From NCBI GenBank assembly GCA_024637315.1, contig JAGXFH010000034.1, positions 372,001 through 436,000 of the forward strand: a DNA stretch of 64,000 nucleotides, read 5' to 3'. The stretch comes from Brevirhabdus sp. GTDB taxonomy: Bacteria > Pseudomonadota > Alphaproteobacteria > Rhodobacterales > Rhodobacteraceae. The notes beneath the pieces are model-generated. The model searched no databases and was not told the origin of the DNA. It was given only the letters and a program-made list of their open reading frames with translations. This document shows, piece by piece, positions 32,562-41,999 of this stretch. A program made the translations under genes and the position numbers. Numbering within the stretch: position 1 is the first letter of the stretch; each line of letters begins with the position of its first letter.

Positions 32562-33170
32562 TCAGGCGTTCGAGAGCCGTTCGGCCACGTTTTCCCAGTT
32601 CACCAGCTTGTTCAGGAAATTCTCAAGGTAGGCGGGGCGCTTGTTGCGGAAGTCGATGTAGTAGGAATGTTCCCACACATCGCAGCCCAGAAGTGTGGTC
32701 TGGTCATAGCAGAGCGGGTTCACGCCGTTCTCGGTCTTGGTCACCTTCAGCGACCCGTCAGTGTCGACCACCAGCCACGCCCAGCCAGAACCGAACTGCC
32801 CGGCACCCGCTTCCGAGAACTTCTTCTTGAACTCGTCGACCGATCCGAACGCGTCCTTGATCCGGCTTTCCAACTCGCCCGGCATGGCGCCGCTCTTGGG
32901 GCCCATCATCTCCCAGAACTGGGAGTGATTCCAGTGCTGCGAGGCGTTGTTGAAGATGCCGCTTTGCGCCACGGCGCCTTTCTGAAAGGTGCCCTTGACG
33001 ATTTCCTCGACCGACTTGCCGGCCCATTCCGTGCCGTCGATCAGCTTGTTGCCGTTGTCGACATAGGCCTTGTGGTGAATGTCGTGGTGGTACTCCAGAG
33101 TCTCTTTCGACATGCCGGCATCGGCCAGTGCGTCGTGGGAATACGGAAGATCGGGAAGTGTGAAAGCCAT
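32562..33170 (-). CDS. sodB: superoxide dismutase [Fe]
   Basis: LPYSHDALADAGMSKETLEYHHDIHHKAYV, GSGWAWLVV, LLGCDVWEHSYYIDFRNKRPAYLENF. Confidence 0.95.
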   Translation of the reverse strand: MAFTLPDLPYSHDALADAGMSKETLEYHHDIHHKAYVDNGNKLIDGTEWAGKSVEEIVKGTFQKGAVAQSGIFNNASQHWNHSQFWEMMGPKSGAMPGELESRIKDAFGSVDEFKKKFSEAGAGQFGSGWAWLVVDTDGSLKVTKTENGVNPLCYDQTTLLGCDVWEHSYYIDFRNKRPAYLENFLNKLVNWENVAERLSNA

Positions 33171-33283
33171 GTAAAGCACCCCTTTTCGCGTTGCAATCAA
33201 TCGGGTCATACCTGTGCCGCTACGCCTGCGGCGTCAACCCCTGACTGCGCAACGCGGCGCCATTGGCAATGGTTCCTGCAGGT

Positions 33284-33850
33284 TCAGGAATATTCCACCT
33301 CGGACCCGGTGCGTGAGGAATGCTCGAGCAATCCGAACACATAGGCTGCAACCGAACGGAAACAGACGACCTCGGCGGTTTCATCGTCGGTCAGCCAGAA
33401 TGCGCCGGCCACCTGCGCCAGGCGGGTGCGACAGACCTGTCCTGGTGCAAACCCGGCCGGCGACAGATCGGCGGGGCTGATCTTGGCCAGCACCTCGCGC
33501 ACCGCCGCGCCCTCGACGCGGAACACCGCGCGCGCATCAGAGACATTGGCTACTAGGTGATGCGTGCCGGTCAGCGCCTTCGCCAAGGCGGCCACGCAGC
33601 TCTCGGCCTCGGCATGGGGTACCATCAGCAGCAACTCATCCGGCGACATCCAGGCGACGCCGCGATCCGCGTTGACCGTGTTCTGCCGCACCAGAGGCAC
33701 GTCTGCGCCGATCAGCTTTTTCACTGCAGCCTTCAGCTTGGTCGCGCCAAGATCGCCGCGCAGGGTTATCATGCCGCGCAAACCGGCTTCGGTAACCGTG
33801 ACGTAACCGGTCGCGTGCGCGCCCGAAAGGGCGCTGATGGCGTCAGACAT
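33284..33850 (-). CDS. soxG: sarcosine oxidase gamma subunit
   Basis: Position after soxA; WMSPDELLLMVP, GAFWLTDDETAEVVCFRSVAAYVFGLLEHSS. Confidence 0.9.
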   Translation of the reverse strand: MSDAISALSGAHATGYVTVTEAGLRGMITLRGDLGATKLKAAVKKLIGADVPLVRQNTVNADRGVAWMSPDELLLMVPHAEAESCVAALAKALTGTHHLVANVSDARAVFRVEGAAVREVLAKISPADLSPAGFAPGQVCRTRLAQVAGAFWLTDDETAEVVCFRSVAAYVFGLLEHSSRTGSEVEYS

Positions 33851-36800
33851 TCTGTTTCTCCCCTGCCTTGTCATAGAAGACTGGATCGACGATCCGCGCC
33901 CTGATCGGCTGGCTGCCGGCGCCAAGCGTCGGAAACTCGATCACCTCGCCCATCCGGTTCGGGCCATGATCGACCAGCCCCATGGCGATGCCGCGATCCA
34001 GCGTCGGCGAGTAATAGGACGACGTGATCCGGCCGATGGTGTTGCGCTGGCCGTTGGCGTTCCTGCCCTCGCCCACCGCATAAGCCCCATCCGGGATGAC
34101 CGCGCCGTCCAGCGTCTCGAGGCCCACCAATTTCCAGCGGTTCGGATCGGTCATATGACTGCGCGCCTGCGCACGCTTGCCCAGGTAGTCGTCCTTTTTC
34201 TTCGAGATCGCCCAGTCGAGCCCCAGATCCTGCGGAATGATCGTGCCGTCGGTCTCATCCCCGATCATGATGAAGCCTTTTTCGGCCCGAAGGATGTGCA
34301 GGCATTCGGTTCCGTAGGCCATCAGCCCGAATTCCTCGCCCCCAGCAACAAGCGCGTCCCAGAAAGCGCGGCCCTGCCCGGCGGGGACGGCGATTTCATA
34401 GGACAACTCGCCCGAGAACGAGATCCGGAACACCCGTGTGCTGAACCCGCCGATCGTGCCGTCCGCCCACTGCATGAACGGCAGGGCTTCCTTGGAAACG
34501 TCCATCCCGCCCAGCTTTTCCAGCAGCTTGCGGGCATTCGGGCCGACAACGGCGATCTGCGCGAACTGTTCGGTGACGTTAGCGGTATAGACCTGCCAAT
34601 CCCACCATTCGCATTGCAGCCAGTCCTCCATCCAGCCATGGATACGGTCCGCGCCGCCGGTCGTGGTGTGGCAAAGCCAGGTGTCGTCATCGAGCCGGGC
34701 GACGACACCGTCGTCGATCAGAAATCCGTTCTCGGAACACATCAGTCCGTAGCGGCACTTCCCGACCGCGAGGTTGCTCATCATGTTGGTATAGAGCATG
34801 TCAAGGAACCGGCCCGCATCCGGACCCCTGACGATGATCTTGCCAAGTGTCGAAGCGTCAAGCAATCCCAGCGCTTGCCGCGTGTTCTTGACCTCGCGCT
34901 GTACGGCCTGCTCGGTGCTTTCACCATCGCGACGGTAACAATAGGGCCGCCGCCAGTGGCCGACCGGTTCAAAATAGGCCCCGTTTGCCTGATGCCAGTC
35001 GTGGATCGGTGTCTGGCGGACCGGCTGGAACAACTCGCCGCGCGCCTCGCCGCCGATCGAGCCCATCGAAATCGGCGTGTATGGCGGGCGGAACGTGGTC
35101 GTGCCAACCTTCGGTATCTCCGAGTTAAGAGACTGAGAAAGAACCGCCAGACCGTTGATATTACTTAGTTTACCCTGATCCGTGGCCATCCCCAGCGTGG
35201 TGTAGCGCTTGGCATGTTCGACGCTCTCGAAGCCCTCGCGCGCCGCAAGCTGCACATCCGACACCTTCACGTCGTTCTGATAATCGAGCCACATCTTCAT
35301 GCGCTTCGCGATCCCTGCGCCCTGCGGCATGACCCAGACCGGCAGCATCGGCTGCACCTCTTCGGCTTCGGCCGTCGCTGCATCGCCTGGTTCTGGCTTG
35401 AAACCGGCCGCCTTGGCGGCAGCGCGCCCCGCCGCATCGGCGTCTTTCAGGCAGTTTGCCGTCGACACCTCGCCAGAGGCCGCGCCGGCGGTCTTTACGA
35501 ACCCCTCGCCATCCTGATTGGTCGGCGCGCGGTCGGGGTCGGGGCGAAAATGTGCATTCGTTTCGTCCCATGTCAGCTTGCCGCCGCAATGCGACCAGAG
35601 GTGGACGACCGGCGACCAGCCGCCGGACATCGCGACGGCCTCGCACGGGATCTCCTCCAAGGCCGCGCCTTCGCCGGATTGGGCGCAAATCTTGACCGAT
35701 GTCACCCTCTTGCCGCCGATGACCTTCGCGATGCCCTTGCCCGGTTCAACCCGGATGCCCAGGTCGCGGGCGCGACGGGCCAGCGGGCCAGTTGCTTCGG
35801 GCCGGGCGTCGAGGATGGCCGGAACATCGAGCCCCGCCTCTTTCAGCGCGATCGCAGTGCGATAGGCATCGTCGTTGTTGGTGACGACGACGGTGCGATC
35901 ACCTGGGGAAACGCCGAAATTCGCGACGTAATCGCGCACAGCCGAGGCCAGCATCACGCCCGGTATGTCATTGCCGGCAAAGGATAACGGCCGCTCGATC
36001 GCGCCGGTGGCGGTGACGATCTGTCTGGCGCGGATGCGCCAAAGCCGATGACGCGGCTGACCGTTTGCCGGCAGATGATCTGCGACACGCTCATAGGCCA
36101 GCGCATAGCCGTGATCGTAGACCCCGGCCCCCATGCAGCGGGTACGAAGATGGACATTGTCCATCTTTTCCAGATCTTCCACGGCCTTTGTAATCCATTC
36201 TTCCGCGGCAATTCCATCAACCACAGAGCCATCTGCCGGTGCCCGGCCGCCCCAGTTTGCCGTCTGTTCGACCAACAGCACACGGGCGCCGGATGCCGCC
36301 GCCGTCCGCGCCGCCTGCAGGCCCGCGATGCCGCCGCCGACGATCAGGATATCGACATGGGCATGGAAATGCTCGTAGCGGTCCGCGTCGCGGTCCTTGG
36401 GGGCCTTGCCAAGACCGGCGGACTGCCGGATGATCGGTTCGAACACGTGTTTCCAGGCGGCGCGGGGGGCCATGAAGGTCTTGTAGTAAAAACCGGCAGG
36501 CAGCAAACGCGCGACGTAGTTGTTGAGGACGCCGACATCGTATTCCAGGCTCGGCCAGTGGTTCTGCGAGGTCGCCGAAAGCCCTTCGAACAGTTCCGTC
36601 GTCGTGGCCCGCTGGTTCGGTTCAAACCGGCCACCCTTGCCAAGATTGACCAGTGCGTTCGGTTCTTCCGCTCCGCTGGCGACGATGCCCCGGGGTCGGT
36701 GGTACTTGAAGGAACGGCCCACAAGTACTTGATTGTTGGCTAGAAGTGCAGAGGCGAGCGTGTCACCTTCGTAGCCTGTCAGGCGCTTGCCGTTGAAGTT

Positions 36801-36860
36801 GAACTCGACCGCGCGGGCGCGGTTCAGCAGGCGGCCACCGGTTGCAAGACGTGTGCTCAT
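33843..36860 (-). CDS. soxA: sarcosine oxidase alpha subunit
   Basis: 1000+ aa; EFNFNGKRLTGYEGDTLASALLANN, IVGGGIAGLQAARTAAASGARVLLVEQ, GCV_T-like C-terminus. Confidence 0.96.
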   Translation of the reverse strand: MSTRLATGGRLLNRARAVEFNFNGKRLTGYEGDTLASALLANNQVLVGRSFKYHRPRGIVASGAEEPNALVNLGKGGRFEPNQRATTTELFEGLSATSQNHWPSLEYDVGVLNNYVARLLPAGFYYKTFMAPRAAWKHVFEPIIRQSAGLGKAPKDRDADRYEHFHAHVDILIVGGGIAGLQAARTAAASGARVLLVEQTANWGGRAPADGSVVDGIAAEEWITKAVEDLEKMDNVHLRTRCMGAGVYDHGYALAYERVADHLPANGQPRHRLWRIRARQIVTATGAIERPLSFAGNDIPGVMLASAVRDYVANFGVSPGDRTVVVTNNDDAYRTAIALKEAGLDVPAILDARPEATGPLARRARDLGIRVEPGKGIAKVIGGKRVTSVKICAQSGEGAALEEIPCEAVAMSGGWSPVVHLWSHCGGKLTWDETNAHFRPDPDRAPTNQDGEGFVKTAGAASGEVSTANCLKDADAAGRAAAKAAGFKPEPGDAATAEAEEVQPMLPVWVMPQGAGIAKRMKMWLDYQNDVKVSDVQLAAREGFESVEHAKRYTTLGMATDQGKLSNINGLAVLSQSLNSEIPKVGTTTFRPPYTPISMGSIGGEARGELFQPVRQTPIHDWHQANGAYFEPVGHWRRPYCYRRDGESTEQAVQREVKNTRQALGLLDASTLGKIIVRGPDAGRFLDMLYTNMMSNLAVGKCRYGLMCSENGFLIDDGVVARLDDDTWLCHTTTGGADRIHGWMEDWLQCEWWDWQVYTANVTEQFAQIAVVGPNARKLLEKLGGMDVSKEALPFMQWADGTIGGFSTRVFRISFSGELSYEIAVPAGQGRAFWDALVAGGEEFGLMAYGTECLHILRAEKGFIMIGDETDGTIIPQDLGLDWAISKKKDDYLGKRAQARSHMTDPNRWKLVGLETLDGAVIPDGAYAVGEGRNANGQRNTIGRITSSYYSPTLDRGIAMGLVDHGPNRMGEVIEFPTLGAGSQPIRARIVDPVFYDKAGEKQNV

Positions 36861-37180
36861 GCCCATCCCTTCCAGTCCGGACGTTTCTTTTTTAACGCGT
36901 TTTCAATGGCTTTTGGCGGCTTCTTCGTTTGCGCCGGATAGGTGCCGAAAACCTCCAGCGTCACTGTATCGCGCGCGGCGAGGAACCACTTGCCGCAGCC
37001 ATAAGCATGCCGCCAGCGTTCGAAATGCACCCCCCTCGGATTGTCACGCATGAACAGATAGGCCTCGAACGCCTCGTCTTCGGCGCCGACAGTCTCGCGT
37101 TTCAGATGCGCTTCGCCGCCCGCGGCGAGTTCGGTTTCGTCGGCATCGACGCCGCAGCAGGGGCAATTAAGCAGCAGCAT
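36857..37180 (-). CDS. soxD: sarcosine oxidase delta subunit
   Basis: MLLLNCPCCGVDADETELAAGGEAH...HAYGCGKWFLAARDTVTLEVFGTY. Confidence 0.95.
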   Translation of the reverse strand: MLLLNCPCCGVDADETELAAGGEAHLKRETVGAEDEAFEAYLFMRDNPRGVHFERWRHAYGCGKWFLAARDTVTLEVFGTYPAQTKKPPKAIENALKKKRPDWKGWA

Positions 37181-37267
37181 TGGTATTTTCCCCGAATTGT
37201 CCGCGATAGTGCCCACGACTCCACCGCGTTGCGTGGCCTTGCTTGAGGAAGTCGGTCGGTGTTGGCT

Positions 37268-37714
37268 TCATGGTGTCGCCCAGTTCAAAAAGGTATCGCC
37301 AAACCCCCATTGCAGCGTGGCGATGGTCAAAAGGAAGATGTTTCGGGAATTGATCCGCTCGGCGCGGTTGCGAAGCGATTGGAACTGCAGTTCCTCGTCC
37401 AGATAGTCGGTGAGAAAACCTGTAGAGGGCAGATCGCGGGGGTCGATCCCTTCGCGCATCACCTCCAACTCCAGCCCGTATTCGTGAAGGATGCGCTCAA
37501 CCGTTTTCTGACGCCGCAGTTCTATTTCAAGAAGGCGGTCGGTGAAAAATAGGATGGCCGCGGCCACGCCTATCGAGCCGAAGCGCTGAAAGAGGTGATG
37601 ATCGCCCGAAATGAAACTGTAGGCCGTGCCCAGAAGGTAAGCCGCCAAACCCAGTATAGCCGTCGCCCTCGACAACCGGCGCGGCAGAAATCCAAGGACG
37701 CGGCGGGAACTCAT
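37268..37714 (-). CDS. hypothetical membrane protein within the sox operon
   Basis: Two hydrophobic segments followed by a charged domain; same strand and spacing as the sox genes. Confidence 0.65.
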   Translation of the reverse strand: MSSRRVLGFLPRRLSRATAILGLAAYLLGTAYSFISGDHHLFQRFGSIGVAAAILFFTDRLLEIELRRQKTVERILHEYGLELEVMREGIDPRDLPSTGFLTDYLDEELQFQSLRNRAERINSRNIFLLTIATLQWGFGDTFLNWATP

Positions 37715-37762
37715 GCCGCACACCCTGTCACTTTGCCGTGTTCGGTCTGGACCGGACCGGAC

Positions 37763-37933
37763 TTAGTTGGCTGCCGGAGCCTCTTCCGGGGCATCCACCG
37801 GAGCCTCGACCGGGGCTTCTGCTGCGGGCTCGATGACGACATCACTACCGTCGCCAGAGCCGCTATAGGCCCAGATTCCGATGACGATAAGCAGCACGAC
37901 GCCGATGATGACGATCCAGGTTGTTCCCGACAT
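37763..37933 (-). CDS. small single-TM protein with Pro/Ala/Glu-rich tail
   Basis: MSGTTWIVIIGVVLLIVIGIWAYSGSGDGSDVVIEPAAEAPVEAPVDAPEEAPAAN. Confidence 0.6.
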   Translation of the reverse strand: MSGTTWIVIIGVVLLIVIGIWAYSGSGDGSDVVIEPAAEAPVEAPVDAPEEAPAAN

Positions 37934-38173
37934 TCCAGGTACTCCAAATTGACCTCGGGGCATCCTAGCCACGAGACCGGACGTGCTTCGATGACTTTCG
38001 CGAACGACCGCGCCGGTGGGCTGAAAACAGCCGATCGGGGCGCGCCGGTCGGCGGGAAATGTGTTTCATCCAACACGGTCAGCGTCCCCCAAGGCGAAGG
38101 CGGCGGGCCAAACGCACCCGCTCCAGCCGGAAATCACGCAGAAAGCCGGGGCGAATGCGGCAGTCCGGCAGCA

Positions 38174-39421
38174 TCAGTGCGCCACCCCCGCCGCGACGCT
38201 TTCGTCGATGAACCGGCCCTCGCGGAAGCGGTCCAGCCCGAACGCCGCGGCCAGCGGCCCTGGCTCGCCCTTGGCCACCAGTTCTGCCATCGCCCAGCCA
38301 GATCCGGGGATCGCCTTGAACCCGCCGGTGCCCCAGCCTGCATTGATGAAGCAGTTGCCGAGCGGCGTCTTCGACAGGATCGGCGAGCGGTCGCCGGTGA
38401 TGTCGACGATCCCGCCCCATTGCCGAAGCATCTTGAGGCGCGAAATCATCGGGAAGGTTTCGATCAGCGCGCGGACGGTTTCTTCGATATGGTGGAATGA
38501 CCCGCGCTGGGTGTAGTTGTTGTAGCCGTCCGTGCCGCCGCCGATGACCATCTCGCCCTTGTCGGACTGGCTCATGTAGCCATGCACGGTATTGGCCATC
38601 ACCACTACGTCCATGCAGGGCTTGATCGGCTCGGAAACCAGCGCCTGAAGCGCCACCGATTCGATCGGCAGGCGAAAGCCCGCCATCTCGGCGACATGGC
38701 CGGAATGGCCGGCGACGACGATCGACAGCTTCTTGCAGCCGATGATGCCGCGCGAGGTCTCGACGCCTGTCACGGTGCCGCCCTCCGAGCGCACCGCGGT
38801 GACTTCGGTCTTTTGCAGCACATCCATGCCCATGTCGGAACAGGCGCGGGCATAGCCCCAGGCCACCGCATCGTGCCGCGCGGTGCCGCCACGGGCCTGA
38901 TAGAGCCCGCCCAGCACCGGGTAGCGCGGGCCGCTGATGTCCATGATTGGCACCAACTGCTTGACCCGCGCGGGGCTGATGAATTCGGTCTTCACGCCCT
39001 GCAGCGCATTGGCATAGGCGGTGCGCTGGTAGCCGCGCACCTCGTGGTGGGTCTGGGCCAGCATGATCAGTCCGCGGGGGCTGAACATGATATTGTAATT
39101 CAGGTCCTGGCTGAGTGTCTCGTACAGGCTGCGCGACTTTTCGTAGATCGCGGCGGATGGGTCCTGCAGGTAGTTCGAGCGGATGATCGTGGTGTTGCGA
39201 CCGGTATTGCCGCCGCCCAGCCAGCCCTTTTCTATGATCGCGACGTTGCGGATGCCGTGATTCTTGCCAAGGTAATAGGCCGTCGCAAGGCCGTGCCCGC
39301 CCGCCCCGATGATGATCACATCATAATGTGTCTTGGGTTCGGGCGAGCGCCACGCGCGTTCCCAGCCCGTGTGATAGCGGGCTGCTTCGCGGGCGATGGC
39401 AAAGGCGGAGTAGCGTTTCAT
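38174..39421 (-). CDS. soxB: sarcosine oxidase beta subunit
   Basis: YDVIIIGAGGHGLATAYYLGKNHGIRNVAIIEKGWLGGGNTGRNTTIIRSNYL. Confidence 0.96.
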   Translation of the reverse strand: MKRYSAFAIAREAARYHTGWERAWRSPEPKTHYDVIIIGAGGHGLATAYYLGKNHGIRNVAIIEKGWLGGGNTGRNTTIIRSNYLQDPSAAIYEKSRSLYETLSQDLNYNIMFSPRGLIMLAQTHHEVRGYQRTAYANALQGVKTEFISPARVKQLVPIMDISGPRYPVLGGLYQARGGTARHDAVAWGYARACSDMGMDVLQKTEVTAVRSEGGTVTGVETSRGIIGCKKLSIVVAGHSGHVAEMAGFRLPIESVALQALVSEPIKPCMDVVVMANTVHGYMSQSDKGEMVIGGGTDGYNNYTQRGSFHHIEETVRALIETFPMISRLKMLRQWGGIVDITGDRSPILSKTPLGNCFINAGWGTGGFKAIPGSGWAMAELVAKGEPGPLAAAFGLDRFREGRFIDESVAAGVAH

Positions 39422-39615
39422 GGCGTCGAATCCCCCGTTCGCGGCAAAAGCTGCCACGGGGATACATGGAACAGGGGCGCGGTGCTGCCAAGGCTCTGAG
39501 CGGCATTTGCACCGAGATTTCCGACATGGGACCGGTGCGAAGTGTCGCGGCAGGACCATGGGGGGGTTTTGAACCGGGCCGGCAGAGGCTACATGGGGGG
39601 CGAAGAGGAGAGCCG

Positions 39616-40830
39616 ATGTCATTCTGGATCATCAGCATCGTGATTGCCGGACTTGTGGCCGTGTTGCTGGCTTTGGCCATGCTGCGGGGCCGTGGTCGGA
39701 TGACCGGGACAGCGCAGGATGTGCGGGTCTACAAGGACCAGCTGGCCGAACTGGACCGGGATCTGGCGCGCGGGGTCATTACCGAGGAAGAGACCGCGCG
39801 GGCGCGCGTCGAGGTGTCCCGCCGCTTGCTGGAAGCAGACCGCGAGGCGGGGACCGTGATGGCCGACACGGTTGGACGGGTCAATCCGCTCTTTGCCTGG
39901 GGGCTGGCGATAGCGGTCTTCGGCGCGGCGTTCCTGCTTTACGGGAAACTCGGTGCGCCGCTTTACCCGGACCAGCCACTCACCCAGCGCATCGCGGCCG
40001 CGGAAGAGGTTCGCGCCAGCCGGATTGGGCAGGAACAGGCAGAGGCGCGGATCGGGGCGGTCCAGATCGACCCCAATGCCGACGCCAAACACCTGGAACT
40101 GATGGTCAAGCTGCGGCAAGCGCTTACGGACCGACCGGACGATCTTGCGGGTTTCCAGCTGTTGGCGCGGAACGAGGCGGCTTTGGGCGATTTCATCGCC
40201 GCGCGGAAGGCGCAGGCAAGGGTGCTGGAGCTGAAGGGCGACGCGGCGACCGGGGCGGATTACGCGGACCACGCCCATGTGCAGATCGCGGCGGCCGGTG
40301 GCTATGTCTCGCCAGAGGCCGAGGCAGCCTTGTCGCAGGCGCTGCAACGCGATCCGAGGAATGCGCTGGCCCGGTTCTATTCGGGGATCATGTTCGCTCA
40401 GGTCGGCCGGCCCGACATGACGTTCCGGCTGTGGCGTCCGCTGCTTGCTGAAAGCTCGCCTGCCGATCCGTGGTACCCACCGATCCGGGCGCAGATCGAA
40501 GAAATCGCGGCAGCGGCCGGCGAACGCTACACGCCGCCCGACGCGGCACCAAGCGGGCCGTCCGCAGCGGATGTCGCAGCGGCCAGAGAGATGAGCGCCG
40601 AGGACCGGCAGCAGATGATCCGCGGCATGGTCGAGGGACTGTCGGACCGGCTGGCGACAGAGGGCGGCCCGCCCGAGGATTGGGCGCGGCTGATTACCGC
40701 GCTGGGGGTCTTGGGCGAAACCGACCAGGCCGCCGCGATCTGGAACAATGCGCAAGAGGTGTTCGCGGCCACCCCCGGGGCGCTGGACCCGATCCGGAAT
40801 GCCGCGGTCGGCGCGGGGGTCACGCAATGA
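39616..40830 (+). CDS. ccmI: c-type cytochrome biogenesis protein CcmI
   Basis: N-terminal TMs, VYKDQLAELDRDLARGVITEEETARARVEVSRRLL, TPR-rich C-terminus. Confidence 0.9.
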   Translation: MSFWIISIVIAGLVAVLLALAMLRGRGRMTGTAQDVRVYKDQLAELDRDLARGVITEEETARARVEVSRRLLEADREAGTVMADTVGRVNPLFAWGLAIAVFGAAFLLYGKLGAPLYPDQPLTQRIAAAEEVRASRIGQEQAEARIGAVQIDPNADAKHLELMVKLRQALTDRPDDLAGFQLLARNEAALGDFIAARKAQARVLELKGDAATGADYADHAHVQIAAAGGYVSPEAEAALSQALQRDPRNALARFYSGIMFAQVGRPDMTFRLWRPLLAESSPADPWYPPIRAQIEEIAAAAGERYTPPDAAPSGPSAADVAAAREMSAEDRQQMIRGMVEGLSDRLATEGGPPEDWARLITALGVLGETDQAAAIWNNAQEVFAATPGALDPIRNAAVGAGVTQ

Positions 40831-41303
40831 TCCACGAGGACATCACCGCATTCGCCGCCGCCCTGCCCCGCGGCCGCGCCATCGCCGCGCTGGATCTGGG
40901 CGAAAAGACCATCGGCGTCGCCGTCTCGGACCAGTTCCTGTCTGTCGCGACACCGCTGGAAACCGTCCGGCGCACCAAGTTCAACGCGGATGCAACGCAG
41001 CTGCTTGACATCGTCAAGGTGCGCGACATCGGCGGGCTGGTGCTGGGCCTGCCGCTGAACATGGACGGATCCGAAGGTCCGCGCTGCCAGTCGACCCGCG
41101 CCTTTGCCCGCAACCTGTCGCGGCTGACCGACCTTCCGATCACCTTCTGCGACGAGCGGCTGTCCACCGTCGCCGCCGAACGCGCGCTGATAGAGGCGGA
41201 TACGTCCAGAAAACGTCGCAGTCAGGTCATAGATCACGTCGCCGCCGGGTATATCCTGCAAGGGGTGCTGGATCGCCTCGGACATTTGAGGGCCACGTTG
41301 TGA
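40827..41303 (+). CDS. ruvX: Holliday junction resolvase RuvX/YqgF
   Basis: ALDLGEKTIGVAVSD, GLPLNMDGSEGPRCQSTRAFA, FCDERLSTVAAERAL. Confidence 0.93.
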   Translation: MIHEDITAFAAALPRGRAIAALDLGEKTIGVAVSDQFLSVATPLETVRRTKFNADATQLLDIVKVRDIGGLVLGLPLNMDGSEGPRCQSTRAFARNLSRLTDLPITFCDERLSTVAAERALIEADTSRKRRSQVIDHVAAGYILQGVLDRLGHLRATL

Positions 41304-41530
41304 AGGATGAACTTTGGGTGCGTGACGAGGTCGAAAGCCCTTGCGTCAAGGTCTGCGTCGTGCATCCCACCGAACGGATCTGCGTCGGCTGCCTGCGCTC
41401 GATCGACGAGATCGCCCGCTGGTCGCGGATGTCACCCGAGGACCGCCGCGCGGTGATGGCCGACCTGCCCGACCGTGCCCCGCGGCTGCGGCGGCGCAAG
41501 GGTGGACGGTCGGCGCGCAGGGCAGAGTGA
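41300..41530 (+). CDS. DUF1289 domain protein
   Basis: ESPCVKVCVVHPTERICVGCLRSIDEIARWSRMSPEDRRAVMADL (CxxxC...CxGCxR). Confidence 0.9.
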   Translation: MKDELWVRDEVESPCVKVCVVHPTERICVGCLRSIDEIARWSRMSPEDRRAVMADLPDRAPRLRRRKGGRSARRAE

Positions 41531-41954
41531 GGCGGTCTGCGCCCAAGTATTCTCCGGGAACACCGGGCTCGGCTCGACTGATCAGCATCGTAGCGAGCGC
41601 GAGTTCACTCCCGAAGCGGTCAGGAGCAGGGACGATCTGGACCAGACCCTCGGTGCGGCGATGATCGAAGCCTCCTGCAACGTTCACAAGGTCGATTGGG
41701 ACCGGCCGCAGACCCCGTTGCCGGCGTTTTCGGACCGCACCGGCGCAAGGTTTGCCCCGCGGGCGTCGGATCTTACGGCACAGACTTGTACTGGTTCACA
41801 CCTGACGGGCCGAACAAAGAGCTGAGCCGTCTTTCGAGGACTTCGACAGGGAAACCCAAACGGTATCTGCACCTCGATCCTCAGAAACCTGATAAAGACA
41901 ATGCCGCCCTATGCAGAGGCAGCGGCAGGCCGGAATGGCTGACATTCGAGCGAA

Positions 41955-41995
41955 GGGAAAGCCCGGGCGCCTGCTTTCCCTGATCCCGATCAGGC
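41955..41995 (-). terminator. putative terminator/stem-loop pair downstream of the methyltransferase gene
   Basis: AGGGAAAGC (41955-41963) / GCTTTCCCT (41974-41982) and overlapping CCTGATC (41980-41986) / GATCAGG (41989-41995); no clear T-run. Confidence 0.4.
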
Positions 41996-41999
41996 AAAC

